From Miniimonas arenae (GTDB lineage Bacteria > Actinomycetota > Actinomycetes > Actinomycetales > Beutenbergiaceae), in the NCBI RefSeq assembly GCF_006351005.1, contig NZ_VENP01000015.1, forward strand, positions 1-60,969: a DNA stretch of 60,969 nucleotides, written 5' to 3'. The stretch's first letter is position 1. Each line of letters begins with the position of its first letter. Both the position numbers and the translations under genes were made by a program. Positions 42,580 through 50,005 of this stretch are shown piece after piece. Below the pieces are notes generated by a model. That model ran no database searches. It worked only from the letters and a program-made list of their open reading frames with translations, and was not told the origin of the DNA.

Positions 42580-42969
42580 TCAGGCCGCGACGCCGGCCTC
42601 ACGGGCGATGGCCGGGTAGCGGTCGAACGCCGGCTGCAGCAGCGGCGCGAACTCGATGACCTTGGCCACGCTGCCCTTGATGCGGATGCGGCCCATCGCG
42701 ACGGCGACCGGCATGAGCAGGTGGCCGGACCAGAGGGCGTGCGCGGTGTCGCACGACATCTTGATCGCGAGCGCGGCGGTGGCCGGGGAGTCGTCGATCC
42801 GGACGCCGTCCGGGTCCACGTACATCTCGAACTCGGGCGCCGTGTGCACGAACCGGACGGACAGCCCGTCGCGGCGCATCGTCGAGGTGAAGGTCTCGTC
42901 CCGCAGCATGATCTCGAACAGGTGGGAGAACACGGCGACGGCCTGCTCCCGGGTGGTGTACGTGCTCAT
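42580..42969 (-). CDS. SCP2 sterol-carrier-like lipid-binding protein
   Basis: This 129-residue protein matches the SCP2 fold: an N-terminal helix (QAVAVFSHLFEIMLRDE), a beta sheet (LSVRFVHTAPEFEMYVDPDG) and the hydrophobic C-terminal part ending with a helix (MGRIRIKGSVAKVIEFAPLL). SCP2 domains bind fatty acyl-CoAs or other lipids. AAGGAG lies 5 nt before ATG, and the ATG overlaps the stop of the upstream NTF2-like gene. It probably presents acyl substrates to the following dehydrogenase; this is inference. Confidence 0.85.
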   Translation of the reverse strand: MSTYTTREQAVAVFSHLFEIMLRDETFTSTMRRDGLSVRFVHTAPEFEMYVDPDGVRIDDSPATAALAIKMSCDTAHALWSGHLLMPVAVAMGRIRIKGSVAKVIEFAPLLQPAFDRYPAIAREAGVAA

Positions 42970-43709
42970 CGGTGCTCCTTGGGCGTGATCGGTCGTGCGT
43001 GGTGAGTGGTGCGGCGCAGGTGCGCCGTCCCGAGCAGGGCGAGCAGTGCGCCGATCGCGGCGCGCGCGGTGTCGGCGCGTCGCGTGACCCCGACGGCGAG
43101 GCGCAGCGCCGCACCGCCGAGCGCGGTGTCCGCGACGGTGAGGGGCGGCAGGAGGCCGGCCTGGTGCAGGACGGAGGCGACGTCGAAGGAGAAGTGGTCC
43201 TCGAGCAGCTTCCCGTCGCGGAACTCCACGACGCTGAGGCAGCGGATCTCCAGGCGCCGGCCGGTCGGCGGGAGCCCGAAGAGGGTGCCGGCGTGGGTGC
43301 CGCGGATGACGTACTCCTCGGCGACGAACCGCCCGCGGGGCAGGCGCTGCGTGACCTCGAGCGTGAGGTCCGGCAGGCCGGCCATGAGCCGCTCCAGGTA
43401 CGCCCCGACCTCGGCCTTGCCGCGGTAGCGACGCCCGGCCGCGACGTCGTGCCACACGATCTCGTCGTCGTAGTGCGCGAGGATCCCGGGCACGTCGTGC
43501 GCGTTCCAGCGCGGCACGACCAGCGCGAACGCGGCCATGTTGGCGCGCTCGCCCTCGAGGAGGTGCGCCGAGGGACCCCAGGCGGCTGCGCCGTCGGGCG
43601 TCTGATCGGGGGCGACGGAGGCGACGGAGCCGACGGTGCGGGCAACGGGACCGGGACCGCTGGTGCGGCCTCGGTCGGGCTGCGCGGCGGTGGTGGCCGT
43701 CGTGGTCAT
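42966..43709 (-). CDS. NTF2/SnoaL-like protein
   Basis: This 247-residue protein has a disordered N-terminus (~50 residues), an NTF2-like cone fold at about 55-185 (WNAHDVPGILAHYDDEIVWH, YRGKAEVGAYLERLMAGLPD, FVAEEYVIRGTHAGTL, VVEFRDGKLLEDHFSFD) and a C-terminal helical tail of about 60 residues. The fold occurs in polyketide cyclases (SnoaL), ketosteroid isomerases and dehydratases; the active residues are not clear here. GGGAG is 5 nt before ATG. It is the first gene of the operon running to the MMPL exporter. Confidence 0.8.
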   Translation of the reverse strand: MTTTATTAAQPDRGRTSGPGPVARTVGSVASVAPDQTPDGAAAWGPSAHLLEGERANMAAFALVVPRWNAHDVPGILAHYDDEIVWHDVAAGRRYRGKAEVGAYLERLMAGLPDLTLEVTQRLPRGRFVAEEYVIRGTHAGTLFGLPPTGRRLEIRCLSVVEFRDGKLLEDHFSFDVASVLHQAGLLPPLTVADTALGGAALRLAVGVTRRADTARAAIGALLALLGTAHLRRTTHHARPITPKEHR

Positions 43710-43838
43710 CTCGTCTCCCGGGTCGGGGCCGCTGAGGGCTGCTCAGCGCCGCGTCGGTCTGGCTGTGTCCTGCTGGGTCACGCTCGTTCTCGCTCGGTCG
43801 CACCGAGCGCGTACCCCTCGTGAGCACGAGCCGGCGCT

Positions 43839-43868
43839 GCTGATACGTCCGGCGCACGCGGTATCAGC
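43839..43868. promoter_or_regulatory. Perfect inverted repeat in the divergent promoter region
   Basis: GCTGATAC (43839-43846) and GTATCAGC (43861-43868) form a perfect 8-bp inverted repeat with a 14-bp spacer (22 bp centre to centre). It lies between the SnoaL-like gene (start 43709, minus) and the hydrolase (start 43985, plus). The left arm with its flank, TGATACGTC, recurs at 46570-46578 before the CrtI-like gene. It could be a shared operator or promoter element. Confidence 0.5.
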
Positions 43869-43984
43869 CGGTACGGCGCGCGCTCGTTCACCGGCAACAG
43901 CCGCGCACGTCTGCGCGGCACGTGCTGAGGCCGCGTGCGCACCCCGCTGGTGCGCGGCGAGCCCACGACCGCCGGAGGCGATAG

Positions 43985-44767
43985 GTGACCGAGCCGAGCG
44001 CCGCCGTCGATCGTCTCGCCCGCGCCCGCGAGCTCGGTGCCGTGGCGGGCTCGGTGGTGCGCGGATCGGTCCGGCTGCTCGCCGCGCCGCTGCGGGAGCC
44101 GAGCCGCGCCGCGGCCTGCTGCGCCACCTCGGGCACTCGTGCCAGGTCGGTGTCGCTCACCCCGGTCGTGCTCCTGCACGGCTACGGGGGCGACCCCCGG
44201 GACTGGGCGCCGCTCGCGCGGGTGCTCGCGGCCGGCGGCTACGTGCACCGCGACGCGATGGCCTACGACTGGGTGCGGCACGACGTGCCGAGCATCGCCG
44301 CTGCCCTGGTCGAGCGCTGCGAGCGCGCGCGGGAGGGCGCCGGGTCACCTCGGGTGCACGTCGTGGGGCACAGCCTCGGCGGGGTCGCGGTGCGCTACGC
44401 CGTGCAGCGCCTCGGCCTGGCCGAGACGGTCGGCGTCGCCGCGACCGTGGCGGCGCCGCACCGCGGCACCCGGGTGGCGCGGCTCGGCCTCGGCGCCGCG
44501 GTCGCGGCGATCCGGCCCGGCTCGCCGGAGCTCGCGCTGCTCGCGAGCACGCAGGCGCCCGACGGCGTGCGCTGGCTCGCGTACTGGTCCGACCTCGACC
44601 GCGTGGTCGAGCCGGCGTCGGCGCGGCTGGAGGTCCCCGGGCTGCGCGTCACGCGGGTGCGCGTGCCCGGGGTCGGGCACACCGCGATCCTGCGCTCGCG
44701 GGCGCTCGCGGTGAGCCTGCTCGGCGAGCTGCTGGTCGCCGACGCCGAGGACGCGGCCGCCGCGTGA
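43985..44767 (+). CDS. Alpha/beta hydrolase (lipase-like)
   Basis: This 260-residue protein has an alpha/beta-hydrolase fold with oxyanion motif VVLLHGYGGDPRDW, nucleophile elbow VVGHSLGGVAVRYAV and a C-terminal GVGHTAIL histidine. The architecture and the GHSLGG elbow resemble bacterial class-2 lipases and PGAP1-like esterases. The N-terminal 55 residues are cytoplasmic-looking rather than a signal peptide. GGAGG is 6 nt before the GTG start. It is divergent from the acyl operon and likely co-regulated through the inverted repeat between them. Confidence 0.86.
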   Translation: MTEPSAAVDRLARARELGAVAGSVVRGSVRLLAAPLREPSRAAACCATSGTRARSVSLTPVVLLHGYGGDPRDWAPLARVLAAGGYVHRDAMAYDWVRHDVPSIAAALVERCERAREGAGSPRVHVVGHSLGGVAVRYAVQRLGLAETVGVAATVAAPHRGTRVARLGLGAAVAAIRPGSPELALLASTQAPDGVRWLAYWSDLDRVVEPASARLEVPGLRVTRVRVPGVGHTAILRSRALAVSLLGELLVADAEDAAAA

Positions 44768-44791
44768 GTCAGGCCGGTCTGCGGCGGTGAG

Positions 44792-46513
44792 TCACGCCGT
44801 CGTGCGCCCCGCGCCTCGCCGGCTGCGCGCCCGGTCGGCGATGACCGTGCCGGCGGTGTTGTACCCCGAGAGCATCACCCACGGCACGCCGGCGGTCGGC
44901 TGCGACCAGTGCCCCGCGAGGTAGAGGCTCGGCACGGGCGTGCGCTGCGCGGGCCGTTCGCGGGAGAGCAGCTCTGGGCTGAACGCCCAGCCGGCGAACG
45001 CGCCCTCGGCGTTGCCGGTGTCGCGTGCGAGGTCGGCCGGCGTGCGCACCTGCCGCACCACCACGTGCTCCGACAGGCCCGGGATGAGCGCCTCCGCGCG
45101 GCGGACGAACACGTCGGCGATGTGCTCGGCGTCGCGCTCCCAGTCGATGCCCGCCGAGGCGAGGCGGGTGGGGCACTCGAGCTTGATCGAGTGCATGCCG
45201 GGCGGCGCCATCTCCGGCTGGTGGAACGTGGCGACGTAGACGTAGAAGGCGGCGTGCTCCACGTCGCCGGCCGGGAAGCGCGCCATCGACGCGTCGATGT
45301 CGACCTCGGGGTAGACGAACGTGAGGCGCTTGACGGCGTCGCGGTAGGGCTCGAGGTCCATGTCCACCCCGAGCTGCACCTGGAAGAACGACGGCGTCGT
45401 CGCCATCGTCGGGAGCCTGCGACGCAGCGCCGCCGTGCTGCGCAGGGGCGGCAGCAGCTCGGTGAACGTGCGGCGGGCGTCGCCCGCCGAGACCACGGCG
45501 TCGGCCGTGAACGTCCGCCCGTCCGCGGTGCGCACGCCGGTCGCGCGGCCGTCGGTGGTGAGGATGCGGGTCACCTCAGCGTCGCGCACGACGGCGCCGC
45601 CCGCCTCCGCGATCGTGCTCAGCAGCGCGTCGCGCAGCGCGGAGAAGCCACCGCGGGGCATCCACTGCGTGCGCAGCGCGTGCGTGAAGAAGACCCCGGC
45701 GATCACCGCGGACAGCTCCGAGGGCGCCGACGCGATGCCGACGCACAGCATGGAGAAGTACGCCTTGAGGGTCGGGTCGACGAGGTGCTCGTCGAGGAGG
45801 TCCTGCAGCGTGCGGCCCTGGTACCTCGCGAGCGTCGCGCCCGGCAGGTGCAGCGCGTTCATCGCCGGCGCGAGCGCGCGGCTCACCCACGGGCGCTGGA
45901 ACTGCTCGAAGACGGGGTCGAGGAGGCGGCGCTCGCCGGGGTGGGCCTGCACACGGAAGGACGGCACGAACACGTCGAGGTCGGCGACCATCTGCTCCAT
46001 CGCGAGGAAGACCGCCTCGATGCCCTCGCGTTCGCGGGGGAACCGGCGGGTGAACTCCTCGGCGGCGGCGCTCAGGTCGGCCGGCACGGCGACGGAGTCC
46101 TCGGGCAGCACGCACCGGTAGTCGTGGGTGTGCGGCTCCATGACGACCTTCTCGTCCAGGCCCAGCCGCTTGAACACCTCGCGCGCCTGCCCGCCGAGGC
46201 GGTAGGCCAGGAAGATGTGGCCGCCGTGGTCCCAGTGGAACCCGTGCGCGTCGTGGCCGTCGGAGTAGCCGCCCGCGACGGGCTGCTTCTCCAGCAGCAC
46301 GACGTCGAGTCCCGCCCGGGCGAGCGTCGCCGCCGAGGTGAGGCCCGCGATCCCACCGCCGACGACGACGGCGTCGTGGTGGGTGCCGCCGAGGTGGTGC
46401 TCGCCGTCGGACACGCCGGCGTGCTCGTCGGACAAGGGGCGGGCCGTTCGCGCGGCGTCGGATGCTCGCGGCGCGGGGCGGGAGACGGGGGGCGGCGTAC
46501 GGGTGCTGGACAT
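44792..46513 (-). CDS. CrtI-like FAD-dependent oxidoreductase (phytoene desaturase / carotenoid isomerase family)
   Basis: This 573-residue protein has a disordered N-terminal ~45 residues, then the dinucleotide-binding motif VVVGGGIAGLTSAATLARAG with the ribose-binding Glu75 (LLEKQPVAGG), a GFHWDHGGHIF segment and the C-terminal FAD motif LYLAGHWSQPTAGVPWVMLS. The family contains phytoene desaturases, CrtISO isomerases and retinol saturases, all acting on long hydrophobic chains. No other carotenoid gene is nearby, so the substrate may instead be the cluster's acyl product. ATG 46513 has AGAGG at 7 nt; a GTG 30 bp upstream is less likely. Confidence 0.88.
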   Translation of the reverse strand: MSSTRTPPPVSRPAPRASDAARTARPLSDEHAGVSDGEHHLGGTHHDAVVVGGGIAGLTSAATLARAGLDVVLLEKQPVAGGYSDGHDAHGFHWDHGGHIFLAYRLGGQAREVFKRLGLDEKVVMEPHTHDYRCVLPEDSVAVPADLSAAAEEFTRRFPREREGIEAVFLAMEQMVADLDVFVPSFRVQAHPGERRLLDPVFEQFQRPWVSRALAPAMNALHLPGATLARYQGRTLQDLLDEHLVDPTLKAYFSMLCVGIASAPSELSAVIAGVFFTHALRTQWMPRGGFSALRDALLSTIAEAGGAVVRDAEVTRILTTDGRATGVRTADGRTFTADAVVSAGDARRTFTELLPPLRSTAALRRRLPTMATTPSFFQVQLGVDMDLEPYRDAVKRLTFVYPEVDIDASMARFPAGDVEHAAFYVYVATFHQPEMAPPGMHSIKLECPTRLASAGIDWERDAEHIADVFVRRAEALIPGLSEHVVVRQVRTPADLARDTGNAEGAFAGWAFSPELLSRERPAQRTPVPSLYLAGHWSQPTAGVPWVMLSGYNTAGTVIADRARSRRGAGRTTA

Positions 46514-46568
46514 CGCGTGGCCTCTCGACGGTGGTGGGTCCACCAGAGATGACCCGTGAGGGTGGGCG

Positions 46569-46868
46569 GTGATACGTCAGGAGGGCGCTCCGTCTCGGCT
46601 CGCGGCGCTGCCCACTCGGGCAGACATGTCGGGCAACATGCCCTCGACCCGCGGCGAGAACGATGGGCGCATGCCACATGCGCGCGCCGGGGACAGCGAG
46701 CACGTCGAGGAGCACGCGAGTGGCGCGCGGGTCCGCTCCAGTGGCCCGCCGGAGCGGGCGATAGGTGCCACGGCGCTGCTGGCTCCGCGCGCACCCGACG
46801 TCGCCGCTGTCCAGCGGCTCCAGGCCCTCGTGGGAAACGAGCGCATGGCGGCGGTGTTGCCCGAGTAG
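46569..46868 (+). CDS. Small protein ending in an eCIS-type LQxLxGN motif (uncertain)
   Basis: A 99-residue frame (GTG 46569, or ATG 46626 for an 80-residue form) ends VAAVQRLQALVGNERMAAVL plus PE. The VLxLQRxxGNxAVxxLL-like motif is found in proteins linked to extracellular contractile injection systems (often with DUF4157). Codon third positions are GC-rich, but so are those of an opposite-strand frame (46577-47002) that starts with a signal-peptide-like segment, so only one can be real. No injection-system genes are in the window. Confidence 0.3.
   Translation: MIRQEGAPSRLAALPTRADMSGNMPSTRGENDGRMPHARAGDSEHVEEHASGARVRSSGPPERAIGATALLAPRAPDVAAVQRLQALVGNERMAAVLPE
46570..46578 (-). promoter_or_regulatory. 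Second copy of the cluster motif TGATACGTC
   Basis: The 9-mer TGATACGTC, identical to 43841-43849, occurs 57 bp upstream of the CrtI-like start. On the minus strand it reads GACGTATCA, the same orientation relative to this gene as the 43841 copy has to the SnoaL-like gene. No inverted partner is seen here. Confidence 0.4.
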
Positions 46869-47326
46869 GCGTCGACGAAGAGGCCGTACGCCGCCTCGCG
46901 AGGGGCGATCGGCGACGCGTCCGAGGGTGCGGCAGCGGCGGCAACGGCGGCGCCGCCCGTCGCGAGGACGGTGGTCAGGGCGAGCGCGACGCCGCGCCGC
47001 ACGTGATGGTGGGGGATCCGGTGGCGTGCCGTCGGCAGTCCTGCAGTCGTGTCTCTCCTCAGCTCTGAGCAGGCGCGCGTCAGCAGGAGACGAGCGCCGG
47101 GGACTCGTGCAGAGTATCAAATGTCTGGACAAGCACTGCTGAGAGGGATGCTCGCGAGCGCGTCGAGATCTGACGCGAGCAGCGGTCCGTTTCGCTGCCG
47201 CAGCGCCGGTCCCGGCGCAGCCTCGAGAACAGCCGACACGAGTCGGCCAAGGCGCAGGAACGACGGCGTTCCGCCCGCGGCATCGATGCCGCGCGGACGC
47301 GGTTCCGCACGAGAGAGGAGCCTGGC
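46869..47326. other. Low-confidence intergenic region upstream of the SDR gene
   Basis: About 460 bp with weaker codon bias. It includes an AT-richer stretch (47110-47140) with GAGTATCAAATGTCTGGACA, a possible operator or promoter element (arms TGTC/GACA). I see no gene I can support on the plus strand; a minus-strand signal-peptide-like frame runs in from 47002. Confidence 0.3.
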
Positions 47327-48082
47327 ATGGCCACGTACGACGTCTCCGACCGGTCCGCGATCGTCACGGGTGCCGGGTCCGGGATCGGGAAGGCGGTGGC
47401 GCTGCTGCTCGCGGCGAACGGTGCCGCAGTGGTGGTCGCCGACGTGAACGGCGAGGCCGCCGAGGCGGTCGTCGGTGAGATCGAGGCGGCGGGCGGCTCC
47501 GCCGTCGCGCACGTCGGCGACGTGACCGACCCGGCGGACGCCCAGGCGTGCGTCGAGGCGGCCTCGGCGCTCGCGCCGCTGCGCGTCGCGGTGAACAACG
47601 CGGGGATCGGCGGACCGATCGCGCCCACGGGGGAGTACCCGGTCGAGGGGTGGCAGAAGGTGCTCGGCATCAACCTGTCCGCGGTGATGTACGGGATCCG
47701 CGCGCAGGCGCCCGCGATGGCGAAGGCCGGCGGCGGGTCGATCGTCTCGACGTCCTCGATCCTCGGTTCGGTGGGGTTCGCGGGCTCGGTCGCCTACGTG
47801 GCCGCCAAGCACGGCGTCGTCGGCCTGACCCGGACCGCGGCGCTCGAGTACGCCCCGCAGAGGGTGCGCGTGAACGCCGTCGGACCGGGCTTCATCCGCA
47901 CGCCGATGGTGTCCGCCTCGCTCGACGAGGCCACGCTCACGTTCCTCGAGGGCAAGCACGCGCTCGGCCGGCTCGGCGAGCCCGAGGAGGTCGCCGCGCT
48001 CGTGGCGTTCCTCGCCTCGGACGCGGCGAGCTTCGTCACCGGCGGCTACTACGTCGTGGACGGCGGGTACACCGCGCAGTAG
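47327..48082 (+). CDS. Short-chain dehydrogenase/reductase
   Basis: This 251-residue classical SDR has the NAD(P) motif TGAGSGIG, Asp39-like VVVADVNGE (favouring NAD), NNAG, catalytic Ser in VSTSSILGS, and YVAAK, ending DGGYTAQ. It oxidises or reduces an alcohol/ketone substrate that sequence cannot specify. AGGAG lies 6 nt before ATG 47327. It stands alone, convergent with the tad operon. Confidence 0.93.
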   Translation: MATYDVSDRSAIVTGAGSGIGKAVALLLAANGAAVVVADVNGEAAEAVVGEIEAAGGSAVAHVGDVTDPADAQACVEAASALAPLRVAVNNAGIGGPIAPTGEYPVEGWQKVLGINLSAVMYGIRAQAPAMAKAGGGSIVSTSSILGSVGFAGSVAYVAAKHGVVGLTRTAALEYAPQRVRVNAVGPGFIRTPMVSASLDEATLTFLEGKHALGRLGEPEEVAALVAFLASDAASFVTGGYYVVDGGYTAQ

Positions 48083-48165
48083 GTGACGCGCTCAGCGAGA
48101 GGTGACGCGCTCAGCGAGAGGTGAGCGCGAGCGGGCCGGGTGGGGCGGCCCGCCCGCGCTCGCGC
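48082..48165. terminator. Tandem 19-bp repeats followed by a GC hairpin
   Basis: Two exact 19-bp units starting GGTGACGCGCTCAGCGAGA (48082-48119) are followed by a structure in which GCGGGCCG (48131-48138) pairs with CGGCCCGC (48146-48153) around a 7-nt loop; alternative outer pairing GCGCGAGCG/CGCTCGCGC also exists. It lies between the convergent SDR and tad genes, so terminator function is likely but inferred. Confidence 0.5.
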
Positions 48166-48173
48166 CTCGCCGG

Positions 48174-48686
48174 TCAGCCCCCGCCGCCGCGTGCGGTGAC
48201 GGTGACGCGCAGCGCGATGCCGTCGGACCACGGTGCCAGCGCCCAGGGCAGCCACGCGGGACGGGAGAAGGCGACGAGGGTGACCTCCGCCGTCGTGGCG
48301 TCGATCGCGCCGGTGGGATCGGCGACGGCGAGGCCCGGCGCGTCCGTGACGCCCGCCGGGGCGGACGCGAGGAAGTCGCGTGCGGCGGCGCGGACGGCGT
48401 CGTCGGTGAGGGTGATCTCGCCGCCGTAGTAGGAGTCGGTGTCGATGGCCGCGGCGGCGTCGGCCGCGGTCGCGTCGGCGAGGGCCAGGAGGTCGCGGCG
48501 GTCGAGATAGACCGCGCTCGCGACGGCGATCGTCACGATGAGCGCGGCGGCGACGGCGAGCGCGCCGAGGGTGAGGACGAGGATGCCGCCGCGCTCGCCG
48601 TCGGGCGTGTGCTGCTCGTCGGGCGCGTGCTGGTCGTCCGCGTGGTGGTCGGACGCGTGGCCGCGGGACCGAACAGGCGCGCTCAC
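48174..48686 (-). CDS. TadG-like protein (membrane-anchored, N-terminal GG-type segment)
   Basis: This protein of about 170 residues has a His/Asp-rich cytoplasmic start, then ERGGILVLTLGALAVAAALI-type helix (residues about 33-60) typical of TadE/G pseudopilins and Rv3660c-adjacent Flp pilus assembly proteins, followed by a secreted domain (YYGGEITLTDDAVRAAARDF). The GTG at 48686 overlaps the stop of the upstream TadE gene (GTGA). It is the last gene of the tad operon. Confidence 0.75.
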   Translation of the reverse strand: MSAPVRSRGHASDHHADDQHAPDEQHTPDGERGGILVLTLGALAVAAALIVTIAVASAVYLDRRDLLALADATAADAAAAIDTDSYYGGEITLTDDAVRAAARDFLASAPAGVTDAPGLAVADPTGAIDATTAEVTLVAFSRPAWLPWALAPWSDGIALRVTVTARGGGG

Positions 48687-49225
48687 GGCCGGTCCCGGAA
48701 GGGGTCGATCGTCGTCCACGTCTCGGCGTGGACCGGCACGGTGATCCCGCCGCCGGGCACGTACGGCAGGGGCACGTCCACGTCCACGCTGACGTGCACT
48801 CGCTCCCCGGGCTCGCACGTGGTCTCGCACGCGACGGCGAGCGCCGCGGCGCCGTCGACCTGGAGTCCGTGGTCGGCGAACGCGAGCGTCACGGCGCTCG
48901 CGGCGAGGTCGCCCGCCTGCTCGGGGTCCGCCGTCGCGACGAGACGGCCGGCGTCGCGCGCGGCGGCCTGCGCGGCGAAAGTGCCGGCCTGCAGCTGCGC
49001 CAGCGTGAGGACGAGGTAGACGAGCGGCACCAGGAGCACGACCGCGCCGCCGAGGAACTCCACCACGGCGGAGCCACGCTCGCGGTCGGCGGCGTCGTCG
49101 GTACGGGCGTCGATGCCGCCGGGGGAGTGCGGTGTGGCGCGCGGACGGCGGGTTCGAAGGGCGTGCGGACCGTCCCGCAGCAGCCGCGCAAGCCCACCGC
49201 TCCGGGACTTCGCCAGGTGGGTCAT
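48683..49225 (-). CDS. TadE-like pseudopilin
   Basis: This 180-residue protein has a basic N-terminus, the prepilin-like ERGSAVVEFLGGAVVLLVPL motif (Gly before the hydrophobic helix and Glu at +5-like position) and a secreted C-terminal domain with two cysteines (VACETTCEPGERV). TadE proteins are minor pilins of the Flp/Tad apparatus. The ATG at 49225 overlaps the preceding stop (ATGA). Confidence 0.8.
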   Translation of the reverse strand: MTHLAKSRSGGLARLLRDGPHALRTRRPRATPHSPGGIDARTDDAADRERGSAVVEFLGGAVVLLVPLVYLVLTLAQLQAGTFAAQAAARDAGRLVATADPEQAGDLAASAVTLAFADHGLQVDGAAALAVACETTCEPGERVHVSVDVDVPLPYVPGGGITVPVHAETWTTIDPFRDRP

Positions 49226-49659
49226 CGCTCCGCCACCGCACGACCGGTCGCGGTGAGCGAGCCGGACGGCCCGAGCAGCCCGATCACCGGGAGGGGTGCC
49301 CGGACCTCGACGACCACGACGTCGTACCCGGCGCCCGACTCGACCCGCGCCGTCGCCGACTCGGCGTAGCCCGGCGTCAGGCTCATCCCGACCACCTCGA
49401 GGGCGCGGTCCGTGCCGGCGGCGAGGTCGCCGTCGTACATCGCGGCCGTCCGTGCGCCCTCCGCCGCGGCGTCGATCAGCGCCGTGCGTACCCACAGCGC
49501 GAGCGCGAGCTGGACGAGGCCGAGCACGAGCACGACGACGAGCGCCCCCACCATGACGACCTCGGCCACGGCGGAGCCTCGCTCGCCGTCTCGAACATCG
49601 CCGTCGCGGCCGGCAGGTGGGCGGTCGATCGCCGCCCGCGGCGGGTGCGACGCGCCCAG
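49222..49659 (-). CDS. TadE-like pseudopilin lacking a standard start codon
   Basis: The frame encodes a clear TadE protein: ERGSAVAEVVMVGALVVVLV, a single helix, then a soluble domain with DAAAEGARTAAMYDGDLAAG. No in-frame ATG, GTG or TTG occurs between the upstream pilin stop (49671) and the ERGSAV motif. The nearest near-cognate is CTG at 49659, used here as a provisional start; other possibilities are a sequence error or translation reinitiation from another codon. The 3' end overlaps the next gene (ATGA). Confidence 0.65.
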   Translation of the reverse strand: MGASHPPRAAIDRPPAGRDGDVRDGERGSAVAEVVMVGALVVVLVLGLVQLALALWVRTALIDAAAEGARTAAMYDGDLAAGTDRALEVVGMSLTPGYAESATARVESGAGYDVVVVEVRAPLPVIGLLGPSGSLTATGRAVAER

Positions 49660-49670
49660 GACGGTCGCGG

Positions 49671-49898
49671 CTACGGCCCGCTCACCCGGTCGACGGCCTG
49701 CTGGAAGAGCTGGCGCAACCAGTCGTCGGCGAGCACCCAGACGACGGCGACCAGTCCGGCCGACATCAGCGTCACCATCACCCAGCCGGGCACGTCGCCG
49801 CGCTGGGGCTGGGCGGTGATCGTCAGCAGTCGGCGCTGCGTCCAGGCCAGGACGCGGACGGCGAACGCGAGCAGGGGGGTCAGGGTGTCCTGCCACAT
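49671..49898 (-). CDS. Flp/TadE-type small pilin-like protein
   Basis: This 75-residue protein carries a basic stretch (AWTQRRLLTITAQPQRGDVPG), then one hydrophobic helix (WVMVTLMSAGLVAVVWVLAD) and an amphipathic tail. The layout is that of Flp-type pilins in actinobacterial tad operons, between tadC and tadE genes. AGAGGA precedes the ATG at about 6 nt. It is likely the major fibre subunit. Confidence 0.7.
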   Translation of the reverse strand: MWQDTLTPLLAFAVRVLAWTQRRLLTITAQPQRGDVPGWVMVTLMSAGLVAVVWVLADDWLRQLFQQAVDRVSGP

Positions 49899-50005
49899 GG
49901 GGTTCCTCTCGGTCGAGCGGTGGGGCTCGTGGGGGTCGGTGTCGAGCGGACGGGGGCGGGCGGGCTGGTCAGGGCGCGGCGCCATCCCGGGCGGTGGTCG
50001 CGAGG

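Noticed and set aside
46577-47002. Minus-strand 141-residue frame with a signal-peptide-like start
   Set aside because: Only the first ~30 residues resemble a signal peptide and there is no ribosome-binding site; it competes with a plus-strand frame. Kept as doubtful.
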